DNA of 64,000 bases from an uncultured Saprospiraceae bacterium (GTDB taxonomy: Bacteria > Bacteroidota > Bacteroidia > Chitinophagales > Saprospiraceae). The position numbers and the translations under genes are program-made. The stretch is taken from NCBI GenBank assembly GCA_938045585.1, contig CALIAU010000015.1:114751-178750 (forward strand), given 5' to 3'. Positions 9,201-15,497 of the stretch are shown piece after piece (position 1 is the first letter of the stretch; every line of letters starts with the position of its first letter). Under the pieces are notes generated by a model. It was given only the letters and a program-made list of their open reading frames with translations, made no database searches and was not told where the DNA came from.

Positions 9201-11864
9201 AGGATTATACATGATTTCAGTCAGCTTAAGCCAGCTTAAATCTGAATTTTCTACCGGGATTCCTTGACACATGCAATTCGTTGTATACACATCGTTCACT
9301 GTGTTAGGATCTCCATCATCACAAAATGTTCCTAATAGGGTATCATCAAAATCTGGGCATATATCTAATTCATCACAAACACTATCTAGATCAGAATCTG
9401 CACACGATTCATCTTCTCCTGGAGAGCCACAAACGTTATCAAGAGATAGGGTCCATAAGGCAGCATTATTTTGAGGTCCAACAGGATTTGTTTCTGTTGG
9501 GACTAAAGAGTATCCCACTCCATCCGCTTCTATAGGCCAGGGGGAAACATCATCGTATTCGACACGTATAATTGTATCTCCTTGGAAGGTTGCAAAGTCT
9601 ATCTTTTCTCCGCCGTTGCTTAAGGCTCCTTCATATTCACCGAAAACAAGAACATCTGGACATTTTGCAGTAAGCTCTGCAGCATTGCTCGCTATTACTA
9701 AAAAGCTTTGAGGCTCCATAAGCGTACCAACAGGGAATGTAAATACTACGCCATCCGTTATCTGTAATCCACTTATATCTAGTGTCTCTGTTGTACTTGT
9801 ATTTTTTATTTCCAAAAACTCCAATTCTACACCGGATACAGTTCCAAAATCTCCTGGGTTGTACATAATTTCCGTAAGCTTTATCGCGCTTAAATCGGCG
9901 TTCAGAAATAGATTTAAACAGTGTAAGGCACTCCATTCATTCCCCTGTTTTACCCTAGCTAATAGGTTAGTAGAAGCATTGAAGACGATGTCTTCATTTG
10001 AATACAGAATGGCATCTGGATTAATATCACCTCCAGACATACGCGGATCTACCCCGTTCGTCGTGTAGTAGATGTCTCCATTGCTATTCGGATTATCTAA
10101 CTCTAGTGTATACCCACCATCCACAGCAAGCTCTTGGACTTCAACAGCTATATTATTATTTAAAAAAAGTGGCGGGTCAATGTTTGGGTAATACCCTTCA
10201 TCTCTCATTGCGACTATTAATTGATCCACATTGCCATCCATTAGGCCATCCAGCCTATCTACCTCAGCCTGCCAATGATCATCTCTCGTTCTGGTAACAC
10301 CATCATCTATACCATCTCCCCATCTAGCGGATTCTGCCACAATGGCATTTCCAATGAAATCATTTATTGCACTCCATCTATCTCTAGAGTTGTCATCCGT
10401 CATTGCACCATCATTAAAGCACAACTTATATGCTCTATCTGCAAATGACATCATAAAATCATCATTGACTTTTGATTTATTAAATACACGTGCAGATGCA
10501 CTCCCTCCATTATCATTACTTTCAAAAGCAGGATGCACCCAAGCTCCATTGTTCGAATTATTTGTTACATCCCATGACCATTCGCAATCCCAACCGAAAT
10601 ACATAAAGGGTCCAGTTGGATTATTTCTATTACCTCCCCACCAATTGTTATGCGGCCAATCTTGTACTCCCGTCATCCAAGAAATCAATAGGTAATCAGC
10701 TAGTTTTTCAACATCTAAATATTCTTGAAGCTCCTCATAATTATTGTCTTGAGACATATCCTTATCTAATAAAGGGCCAATCATGTAGTCATAACGATCG
10801 TCAACTCCTCCTTGATCACCACCGTGACTTACAGCAAACCAATCTTCTTTTTCTCCTCCTAGATAGGTAGAGGTAAATGCTTCATCGGGGCGTTCAACAG
10901 GATTGTATAATCCCCAGTACAAACCGTTTACATATAAGTGCACAAAGGTACCATGGGATCCTATGCCGGAAGAGGCAATTTGTGACTGCCTATACCATTC
11001 ATCCCGTGTATATGCTGTTCTATCTGGATTCCAATTTCTTGTCCAGGCCCTATTGTTTCCTGCTCTGAGTACAATCCTATCAAACTTATTTTCTGCACTT
11101 TCTGCACCAACTGGCGCATTTCTAAATATATCTGAATCCCAATTCGTTGCGCCATAAATTGCTTTAAAAGACAAACGCATAGACCTCTTTAATCGGTCGT
11201 GACTGTGTGGCTCTATCCCCCCATCTTCTTGTTCATTCTTATCAGGTGCATCCGCGTAAAGTAATTCTATTGAAGTTTTCTTTTCGGAAGTTCCATCATA
11301 CATATCCCAGAAGTCATCAAATGGCATTACTATGGACATACTAGGAATATCTGTTAATCCTTGCATAAGATCTGCGCTATAGTTGGGAGAATCTACAATA
11401 GCTGGATCCATTTCATAATCATGCACCGCGGTAGCATTCCCACTTCCTATGTCGTAGGTATTATTTGGCCAGCCATCTATATTTGCCGGTTGCTCGATGA
11501 CATCATTTAGGTATAGATAGCTATGTGTGTAGACCTTGGAGGTATCTTCCCCTATAACATAGGCTATTGCTCTAAGGACCGTAGTGGTTTCAATGGGAAG
11601 ACTTTCTGTATATATTTCACCTACGGTTGGTGATGGTTCTTCTCCATCTAGCGTATATCTAATAGTCGCAGTAGGTTCTGTTGACAGGATAATCAGGTCA
11701 AAAGTAGTATCGTAGAATCCTCGTTCGTGCGAGAAATCTAATTTTACATCTAATTGTGCATTGGCCTGTACACTAAAAAAGACTAATACTAAGCAATGAA
11801 GAGTCTGGACTATATATTTCCAAATACCAGTTTGACGTGGCGATAGGGCGTTATTACGTTTCAT
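6240..11864 (-). CDS. Giant secreted CotH-kinase/lamin-tail-domain protein with tandem repeats
   Basis: The exported protein is about 1874 residues long; I start at the ATG at 11864, which gives MKRNNALS and a signal peptide ending in ANAQ. An in-frame ATG at 11894 would add ten residues. Domains in order: a chitobiase C-terminal-like domain (about 40-115, TIRYTLDGEEP), a CotH-like kinase domain (about 160-590, with FGWDCEWSWDV), a second chitobiase-like segment (IYYTTNGVDP), four lamin-tail domains (about 650-1470, each with LTEIMYNPGD), thrombospondin-3-like Asp-rich calcium linkers between and after them (DSDSDGICDDQDIC), a CBM96/DNRLRE-type beta domain (about 1580-1735) and a final beta domain. 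Surface attachment or handling of extracellular polymers is likely. No clear T9SS sorting domain is seen at the C-terminus. Expression as one polypeptide is supported by a single uninterrupted frame. Confidence 0.9.
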   Translation of the reverse strand: MKRNNALSPRQTGIWKYIVQTLHCLVLVFFSVQANAQLDVKLDFSHERGFYDTTFDLIILSTEPTATIRYTLDGEEPSPTVGEIYTESLPIETTTVLRAIAYVIGEDTSKVYTHSYLYLNDVIEQPANIDGWPNNTYDIGSGNATAVHDYEMDPAIVDSPNYSADLMQGLTDIPSMSIVMPFDDFWDMYDGTSEKKTSIELLYADAPDKNEQEDGGIEPHSHDRLKRSMRLSFKAIYGATNWDSDIFRNAPVGAESAENKFDRIVLRAGNNRAWTRNWNPDRTAYTRDEWYRQSQIASSGIGSHGTFVHLYVNGLYWGLYNPVERPDEAFTSTYLGGEKEDWFAVSHGGDQGGVDDRYDYMIGPLLDKDMSQDNNYEELQEYLDVEKLADYLLISWMTGVQDWPHNNWWGGNRNNPTGPFMYFGWDCEWSWDVTNNSNNGAWVHPAFESNDNGGSASARVFNKSKVNDDFMMSFADRAYKLCFNDGAMTDDNSRDRWSAINDFIGNAIVAESARWGDGIDDGVTRTRDDHWQAEVDRLDGLMDGNVDQLIVAMRDEGYYPNIDPPLFLNNNIAVEVQELAVDGGYTLELDNPNSNGDIYYTTNGVDPRMSGGDINPDAILYSNEDIVFNASTNLLARVKQGNEWSALHCLNLFLNADLSAIKLTEIMYNPGDFGTVSGVELEFLEIKNTSTTETLDISGLQITDGVVFTFPVGTLMEPQSFLVIASNAAELTAKCPDVLVFGEYEGALSNGGEKIDFATFQGDTIIRVEYDDVSPWPIEADGVGYSLVPTETNPVGPQNNAALWTLSLDNVCGSPGEDESCADSDLDSVCDELDICPDFDDTLLGTFCDDGDPNTVNDVYTTNCMCQGIPVENSDLSWLKLTEIMYNPGDFGTVPGGDLEFLEIKNTSTTQTLDISMLQITDGVGFTFPFGTTMAPQSFLVIANNAAALTAKCPDVLVFGEYVGALSNGGEVIEFVSLANDTLITVEYDDVLPWPIEADGGGYSLVPTETNPVGSQNDASLWRLSIDNVCGSPGEDDPDCLDSDDDGICDDQDICPDFDDNLLGTFCDDGDPNTVNDVYTDNCICQGIPAENSDLSWLKLTEIMYNPGDLGSIPSEELEFLEIKNTSTTETIDISMLQITDGVDFTFPFGTTMAPQSFLVIASNAVALTAKCPDILVFGEYVGALSNGGELIEFVSVANDTLIKVEYDDVLPWPIEADGVGHSLVPTVPNPVGSQNDASLWRISEDNVCGSPGEDDPDCLDSDSDGICDDQDICPDFDDNLLGTFCDDGDPNTVNDVYTDNCICQGIPVENSDLSWLKLTEIMYNPGDFGAVPGGDLEFLEIKNTSTTETIDISLLEITSGVDFTFPFGTTMPPQSFLVIASNATALATKCPDIVVFGEYGGALSNGGELIEFVSLANDTLIKVEYDDVLPWPIEADGVGHSLVPTENNPVGSQNDASLWELSADNICGSPGEDDPDCLDSDNDGVCNDLDMCQDLDDNLIGTACDDGDPCTENDVYTTDCDCAGVLADADGDGVCDAFDQCPGEDDSIIGTACDDGNACTINDIYTSACNCEGVEVETSGSSTLTAIDDAYLQGTTRFNVNILRVENGNRLGYLKFDLSAITSPIVDLTLELTTESDAGNGTIEIYKSDDVDWTETTLTTGNAPGQDLLVGTMSGSFTLGTTYSTTLTGITNTGPFSLILVHQPGGNDVAFASDEFATESSRPKLNVTFESEPCESDFEISASSSVLNTNNIESNPIVLSIQQNAGQNSADPLTVYVNKDPKLEITYDPSLTTLNGEAVENAMWTFDNSNPNYYIWTRDSGIDTMTEYKFGYNLSIDPGAQDGTLTSTVHFKMNEAETDLLNNIATIVINYVH
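7290..9905 (-). repeat. 657-bp tandem repeat (219-aa lamin-tail plus calcium-linker unit), about four copies
   Basis: Matching points in successive units lie at 7929, 8586, 9243 and about 9900, a constant spacing of 657 bases (219 codons). Each unit encodes one lamin-tail domain plus an Asp-rich thrombospondin-3-like linker. The bases are visibly conserved as well as the residues, which indicates recent duplication or homogenisation. Long antisense frames in this stretch are by-products of the repeat. Confidence 0.9.
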
Positions 11865-11983
11865 TCGATAAATTAAGTAGAGATTGGAATCCAAGGCTAA
11901 GTTCCAAGATACAAAGATTTTAAGTTTTTGGTGGTATATTCTGCTTAAATGGTAATTAGTTTACATTTTTGGGTAATAGGTAA

Positions 11984-12018
11984 TAGACGCTAGATTTTAG
12001 ACGCTAGACGCTAGATGG
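11984..12018 (+). repeat. Heptamer array (TAGACGC family), left of IS3 element
   Basis: Five consecutive 7-base units are seen: TAGACGC, TAGATTT, TAGACGC, TAGACGC, TAGATGG. It lies 8 bases outside the left inverted repeat of the IS. A matching array in the opposite orientation lies beyond the right end at 13744-13778. Confidence 0.85.
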
Positions 12019-12026
12019 AGTGTGCC

Positions 12027-12044
12027 CTCATAAAATAGGTTGAC
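12027..12044 (+). repeat. Left terminal inverted repeat of IS3 element
   Basis: CTCATAAAATAGGTTGAC, imperfectly complementary to 13582-13599; the last ten bases are identical in both ends. Confidence 0.65.
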
Positions 12045-12201
12045 AACTTAAGTGTCTAAAGTCTAAAGTTTGTGGATAACTTAAATTGTTAAAAAATAGT
12101 AATTCAAATATCTTGTTGGGTCAGAACGAAGCAGCGACAAGCTCTGCTGGGGGCAACTTGTCAAGGAATAGTCCTGACCGGTGAAAATAGGATTTCATTG
12201 T

Positions 12202-12229
12202 TAAGTGACTAATCTTTTTTAGTCACTTA
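12202..12229. terminator. Hairpin downstream of transposase orfB
   Basis: An 11-bp perfect stem (12202-12212 with 12219-12229, core AAGTGACTAA) and a 6-base loop TCTTTT. It lies 36 bases beyond the orfB stop codon, inside the IS, and probably ends the transposase transcript. Confidence 0.6.
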
Positions 12230-12264
12230 TTTATTTCATTTCGCATTTTTATCGTTTATGCCTT

Positions 12265-13206
12265 CTAAAACCCAATCCGCTTACTTTCCTTATTCTTCGC
12301 ATAATCATGCAATTTAAGAATTGGATTATACTCTTTTTCTTTAGTTAACTTCATTTCAAAATTCACAGGACTCAACCATCCAAGAGACTTTTGCTTTCTA
12401 TTATGATTATATTTATAAATCACCGAACTTAATTCTTTCTGTAATTTACTCTCTCTAGATAAATCCATTGTTGGAAGTAAGTGATGCTTAAAAAATCCAT
12501 TTCGTTGTTCTGCGTATCCGTTCTCTAAACAATTACCTGCAACACTAACATGCATTTCTAATAAAGATGTATATGACAAGTATTTTTTAGAAAAATATTG
12601 CTTACCCCCATCTGTATGATGTATGCAATTTTTAATATTCTTGCCTTTGCGTAAGTTTTTAAATTTACCTAAGGCTTGTAAGGCTTCAAGCGTTCTCATT
12701 CGTCTAGACAAACAATATCCAACTATCCGATTTGAAAAAATATCCGTCAAAATAAATAAATAATACCTACTCCTGAATATATGCAAATACGTTATATCGC
12801 CTACTATTACTTGATTTATAGCACCTATTGTCATCCCATTAATCAAATTCTCATAGTTCCAACTTTGATAACAAGACTGTGTTGTAACAACCCTTACTCG
12901 TAAAGGGGCTAAACTTAATCCAGCTTCTGATACAAGTCTCTCAAACTTTGTTACTCCAATACCATACTTCCTCTTAATCTCAAGATTATAGTATAATGTA
13001 CGGCTTCCAGCCCTACGATCAATTTGTAATCTATAGTTATTGATCTCTGCTTTTAACAACTCCAATTGTGCTTGCTTAAATCTATAAACCTGAAGCTTTT
13101 TGGCAAAACCTTGACGCGTAATACCTAAAAACTTATAAAAACGCTCCATCGAAATTCCATGATCTACATAACTAGATTTAATATCAAGTAATAGTAGGCA
13201 GATCAT
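12265..13206 (-). CDS. IS3-family transposase OrfB (DDE integrase domain)
   Basis: The 313-residue protein supplies the catalytic part of the IS3 transposase. The N-terminal region (residues about 15-100) is helical with a helix-turn-helix-like segment (GITRQGFAKKLQVYR). The integrase core follows, with the catalytic triad in IVGDITYLH, HHTDGGKQY and LENGYAEQRNGFFK, and the D-to-E spacing is close to the usual 35. The end has the typical YNHNRKQKSLGWLSP motif. Its ATG overlaps the orfA stop codon as ATGA, and the overlap lies at an A8 run, so OrfB can be made by re-initiation or as an OrfAB fusion after a -1 frameshift. The frame upstream of the A8 run is closed by TGA, so any slippage must occur within that run. 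Confidence 0.93.
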   Translation of the reverse strand: MICLLLLDIKSSYVDHGISMERFYKFLGITRQGFAKKLQVYRFKQAQLELLKAEINNYRLQIDRRAGSRTLYYNLEIKRKYGIGVTKFERLVSEAGLSLAPLRVRVVTTQSCYQSWNYENLINGMTIGAINQVIVGDITYLHIFRSRYYLFILTDIFSNRIVGYCLSRRMRTLEALQALGKFKNLRKGKNIKNCIHHTDGGKQYFSKKYLSYTSLLEMHVSVAGNCLENGYAEQRNGFFKHHLLPTMDLSRESKLQKELSSVIYKYNHNRKQKSLGWLSPVNFEMKLTKEKEYNPILKLHDYAKNKESKRIGF

Positions 13207-13544
13207 TTTTTTTCAAACCCTTTGCCTAATTTTTCCTCCGCTCGATCTATTATCTTTCCCTGTACAATTAGCTTTAATTGTTGATCTCCAATTACCTCTT
13301 TCAAGTTTTTAATCTCTTCTTCTAAAGCCTTTATCCGACTGTATTCACTACCATTTGTAACTAAAATTCGCTCTGGGAGCTCCTTAGTCCCGAACTTTTT
13401 TATCCAAGCTCGTACACTATTGGTCTTTACTTCATAGAGTTTTGATACATCCAGTATCGTTAATTCTCCCGATTCGATTAAGCAGACCTGCTCTTTACGG
13501 AACGATTCGCTAAATCTTCGGCGACGCCTTTCTTCTACTGTCAT
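13203..13544 (-). CDS. IS3-family transposase OrfA (HTH protein)
   Basis: The 113-residue protein provides DNA binding for the IS3 transposase. Residues 8-60 form the helix-turn-helix of the transposase 8/orfA family (RRRRFSESFRKEQVCLI and then LTILDVSKLYEVKTNSVRAW). Residues 68-100 are heptad-rich (KALEEEIKNLKEVIGDQQ), a leucine-zipper-like coiled coil used for OrfA/OrfAB multimerisation in this family. It ends in FEKK and a TGA directly after eight A residues, which is the overlap with orfB. Length and layout match intact IS3 elements. Confidence 0.92.
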   Translation of the reverse strand: MTVEERRRRRFSESFRKEQVCLIESGELTILDVSKLYEVKTNSVRAWIKKFGTKELPERILVTNGSEYSRIKALEEEIKNLKEVIGDQQLKLIVQGKIIDRAEEKLGKGFEKK

Positions 13545-13581
13545 ATTATTAAATTTAAAGAAAGTTTTCCACTATTCTGAC

Positions 13582-13599
13582 GTCAACCTATACCATGGG
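13582..13599 (-). repeat. Right terminal inverted repeat of IS3 element
   Basis: On the minus strand it reads CCCATGGTATAGGTTGAC, matching the left end at 12027-12044 in about 14 of 18 positions. Confidence 0.65.
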
Positions 13600-13743
13600 A
13601 GTGCAAGACGGAGAGAGAGCGGCGTGTACGTGTTTCGGTTTAACACCTTCATTTTGCATAAGATTTTGAGCCTCTAAAACATCTAATCTCTTCATCCCCA
13701 CGCGCTCTTGAGAGCGCTATCTCTTCATCTAATCTAGCTTTTA

Positions 13744-13778
13744 GCGTCTAATATCTAGCGTCTTATATCTAACGTCTA
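13744..13778 (-). repeat. Heptamer array (TAGACGC family, inverted), right of IS3 element
   Basis: On the plus strand five 7-base units are GCGTCTA, ATATCTA, GCGTCTT, ATATCTA and ACGTCTA, the reverse complement of the array at 11984-12018. The last unit contains the TAG stop codon of the neighbouring minus-strand gene, so the array starts exactly where that gene ends. Another palindrome, GCGCTCTTGAGAGCGC, lies just to the left (about 13702-13717). Confidence 0.85.
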
Positions 13779-14441
13779 AATCCTTTCCTTCAAATCCTTG
13801 ATAATAGCATCAAAGGCATCACTCTTAGCTGGAATAATGGACTTAAGCTGCTTATACATTTTGATGGCTTGCTTGGTGTAGCCTTGACGCACGAGTTGTT
13901 CGGCGATAGGTTCGGTGACAAGAAGGGAATTCGCTTTGGTACTCTTCTTAATTTTGCTCTTCAGCGTATCCTTCTTCTCCACTTGTATTGTATTGGTTTT
14001 AATCTTTTCTTTTTTTGTGTTTTTCAACCAAGCAGTGAAAGAAGAGCTATTGTCTTCATCTTTTGAGAGAGTAGTAGCTGGAGTTACTGTTGCCGTTGCT
14101 GGTTTTTTAGCTTTTTTAGGTGGAGTAGTTTTCTTTGCCCGTATGACCCGCTTCTTAGGAGCCTTGACAATTTTCTTAATCTTTTTAGTTGCTCTCTTTT
14201 TTGCCGCTGGTTTCTTTACAGTTTTCAGTTTTGCCTTTCGCTTAGCTTTTGGAAAGTACGTATCTAGTTCGTCTAGGCTTATCTCATCTACATAGCTAGA
14301 CTTTTTTCCAACGACAAGATTAGACTCCATCTTTTGATACAGCGCTGGTTGATAGGTGGCAAATACGACGGCCTTTTTCCAAGCGGCGTCATCGGTGGCT
14401 GCTGCTTTTAAAAGGTTCTGCTGTGTGGTAAGTGTCATCAT
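13776..14441 (-). CDS. Lysine-rich hypothetical protein with C-terminal TPR-like motif
   Basis: The product has 221 residues and no signal peptide. Residues 1-60 are an ordinary acidic/helical segment, residues 65-120 a very lysine/alanine-rich, probably disordered stretch (KKPAAKKRATKKIKK), and residues 180-221 a TPR-like pair (EQLVRQGYTKQAIKMYKQL). A C-terminal motif of this kind is common in small uncharacterised Bacteroidota proteins. The basic middle could bind nucleic acid, which is inference only. The stop codon is the first TAG of the heptamer repeat array beside the IS. Function unknown. Confidence 0.75.
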   Translation of the reverse strand: MMTLTTQQNLLKAAATDDAAWKKAVVFATYQPALYQKMESNLVVGKKSSYVDEISLDELDTYFPKAKRKAKLKTVKKPAAKKRATKKIKKIVKAPKKRVIRAKKTTPPKKAKKPATATVTPATTLSKDEDNSSSFTAWLKNTKKEKIKTNTIQVEKKDTLKSKIKKSTKANSLLVTEPIAEQLVRQGYTKQAIKMYKQLKSIIPAKSDAFDAIIKDLKERI

Positions 14442-14468
14442 CCATGTAAAGATAAAAATTTTGCTTTA

Positions 14469-14648
14469 GAAGAAGAACAGACGAACGGACGAACAGACGA
14501 GCGACAAAACAGACAGAGCGGACAGTGCGGACTCAACGGACAGGGCAGACAGGGCGGACAGAACAGACAGAGCAGACGAATGGACGAACGGACGAACGGA
14601 CGAATGGACGAACGGACGAACGGACAAAACAAACAGAGCAGACTCAAC
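14469..14648. repeat. Degenerate minisatellite (CGGACGAA-type 8-mers)
   Basis: About 180 bases are built from variants of an 8- to 9-base unit. The clearest part (about 14572-14630) is (A)CGGACGAA repeated, with variants CAGACGAA, TGGACGAA and CGGACAGA. It directly precedes the start of the minus-strand gene at 14441. Open frames through it encode only Arg/Thr/Gln or Ser/Val/Pro repeats and are not credible genes. Confidence 0.8.
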
Positions 14649-14650
14649 GG

Positions 14651-14676
14651 CCTGCCTGCGTGCGTAAGCAGGCAGG
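14651..14676. repeat. REP-like palindrome
   Basis: CCTGCCTG at 14651-14658 and CAGGCAGG at 14669-14676 form an 8-bp stem around CGTGCGTAAG. This is one of about nine copies of the same palindrome in the window. Confidence 0.8.
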
Positions 14677-14749
14677 ACTGGGGCAGACTTTGTGGAAGCA
14701 GCTTGAGTGTATGAAGGCTTACTAGTATGCTCTTGCTTGATAAGACACA

Positions 14750-14896
14750 CCCGCGTCAGGGGTAGTAAGGGAGCCGGCAGGCTGTCGCCGAATAGGGGAC
14801 CTGCCTGCGTTCCTCGGAAGGCAGGCGGAACCCCTGAATGACCCGACCCTGCCTGCCTGCGTATGCAGGTAGGTCCTCGAGAGAGGAGGGACGCCC
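14750..14896 (-). repeat. Dispersed GGGCGT...GACGC element (copy 1)
   Basis: Read on the minus strand it begins GGGCGTCCCTCC, contains GGTCGGGTCATTCAGG and TTCCGCCTGCC, and ends CCCTGACGCGGG. This order (GGGCRT.CC, GGTCGGGCT.TCC, two REP-like palindromes, CCCTGA.GC) matches elements at 17726, 34133, 48778 and 52377. It carries REP-like palindromes at about 14800-14827 and 14852-14878. No coding potential is seen. Confidence 0.7.
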
Positions 14897-15034
14897 TAAT
14901 AACATTATATAAAATTATAATATGTAAAATACTGTAATTGAAATAAATAATACGATAGGTCGCGTGCAAAATGTCTTTAAAAGTCTATTCGTTTCAGTAT
15001 TTACAAGCCACGTGACTTTTATCAGGAAAAATGT

Positions 15035-15042
15035 TAACTTTG
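15035..15042 (+). promoter_or_regulatory. Bacteroidota -7 promoter element upstream of rpsO
   Basis: TAACTTTG fits TAnnTTTG and is followed by CAGCGC, giving a start of transcription about 45 bases before the rpsO ATG. The -33 element is weak. Confidence 0.5.
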
Positions 15043-15092
15043 CAGCGCTAATTTTTGATTTCAGTAATCACCTTTTGGTAAAATTAAACACG

Positions 15093-15368
15093 ATGGCAGA
15101 ATATTTAAAGAAAGAAAAGAAAGAAGAAATTTTTAAAGAGTTCGGTGGAGACGCTAAAAACACCGGATCAGTAGAAGGGCAAATTGCTCTTGCAACATTC
15201 AGAATCAAAGGACTTTCCGATCATTTACAATCAAACAAGAAAGATCATTCTTGTAGAAGAACATTACTTACGCTAGTAGGTAAGAGAAAGCGTTTGTTGC
15301 AATACTTAGCGAAAAAAGATATTACTAGATATAGAGAAATTATCAGTAAGCTCAACTTAAGAAAGTAA
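15093..15368 (+). CDS. rpsO: 30S ribosomal protein S15
   Basis: S15 binds 16S rRNA in the platform of the small subunit and helps bridge the two subunits. The start at 15093 gives the standard 91-residue protein MAEYLKKEKK; an upstream in-frame ATG at 14964 would add 43 residues encoded by promoter DNA and is rejected. The family signature is complete: GSVEGQIALAT, then a basic block with SNKKDHSCRRTLLTLVGKR and LLQYLAKKD. The gene is followed by pnp after 129 bases, the same rpsO-pnp order seen in many bacteria. The spacer holds a small hairpin (GTACAG at 15390 with CTGTAC at 15403) and a palindrome ACACCGGTGT, possible processing structures. Confidence 0.97.
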   Translation: MAEYLKKEKKEEIFKEFGGDAKNTGSVEGQIALATFRIKGLSDHLQSNKKDHSCRRTLLTLVGKRKRLLQYLAKKDITRYREIISKLNLRK

Positions 15369-15497
15369 CAGAATTATTTATTATAAATCGTACAGTAAAG
15401 AGCTGTACACCGGTGTAAGCTCAACTAGAGCGTAATTTTCTCGTTTCCACTTCATACCCTCGTGTTATGAGTTGCTCCGTCTAAAACTAGAATTTTT

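Larger units (their letters stand above)
12027..13599 (-). mobile_element. IS3-family insertion sequence
   Basis: A roughly 1.57-kb element holds overlapping orfA and orfB on the minus strand. The ends carry imperfect inverted repeats: 12027-12044 and 13582-13599 match at about 14 of 18 positions, with a perfect inner core ATAGGTTGAC. About 220 bases of non-coding DNA lie between orfB and the left end and include a terminator-like hairpin. The exact tips and the target-site duplication could not be fixed by eye; GGAGTG occurs just outside the left end and around the right end, but the arm lengths do not fit it cleanly. Both frames are intact, so the element may be active. Confidence 0.8.

Noticed and set aside
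12017..13603. GGAGTG as target-site duplication of the IS
   Set aside because: It occurs at both ends, but using it would make the two terminal arms differ by about six bases; not supported well enough.
14438..14969. Frames of 66-167 codons through the minisatellite and GGGCRT element
   Set aside because: They translate to simple repeats (Val-Arg-Pro-Phe or Thr-Asn-Gly-Arg type) and owe their length to the repeats; no start signal or homology.
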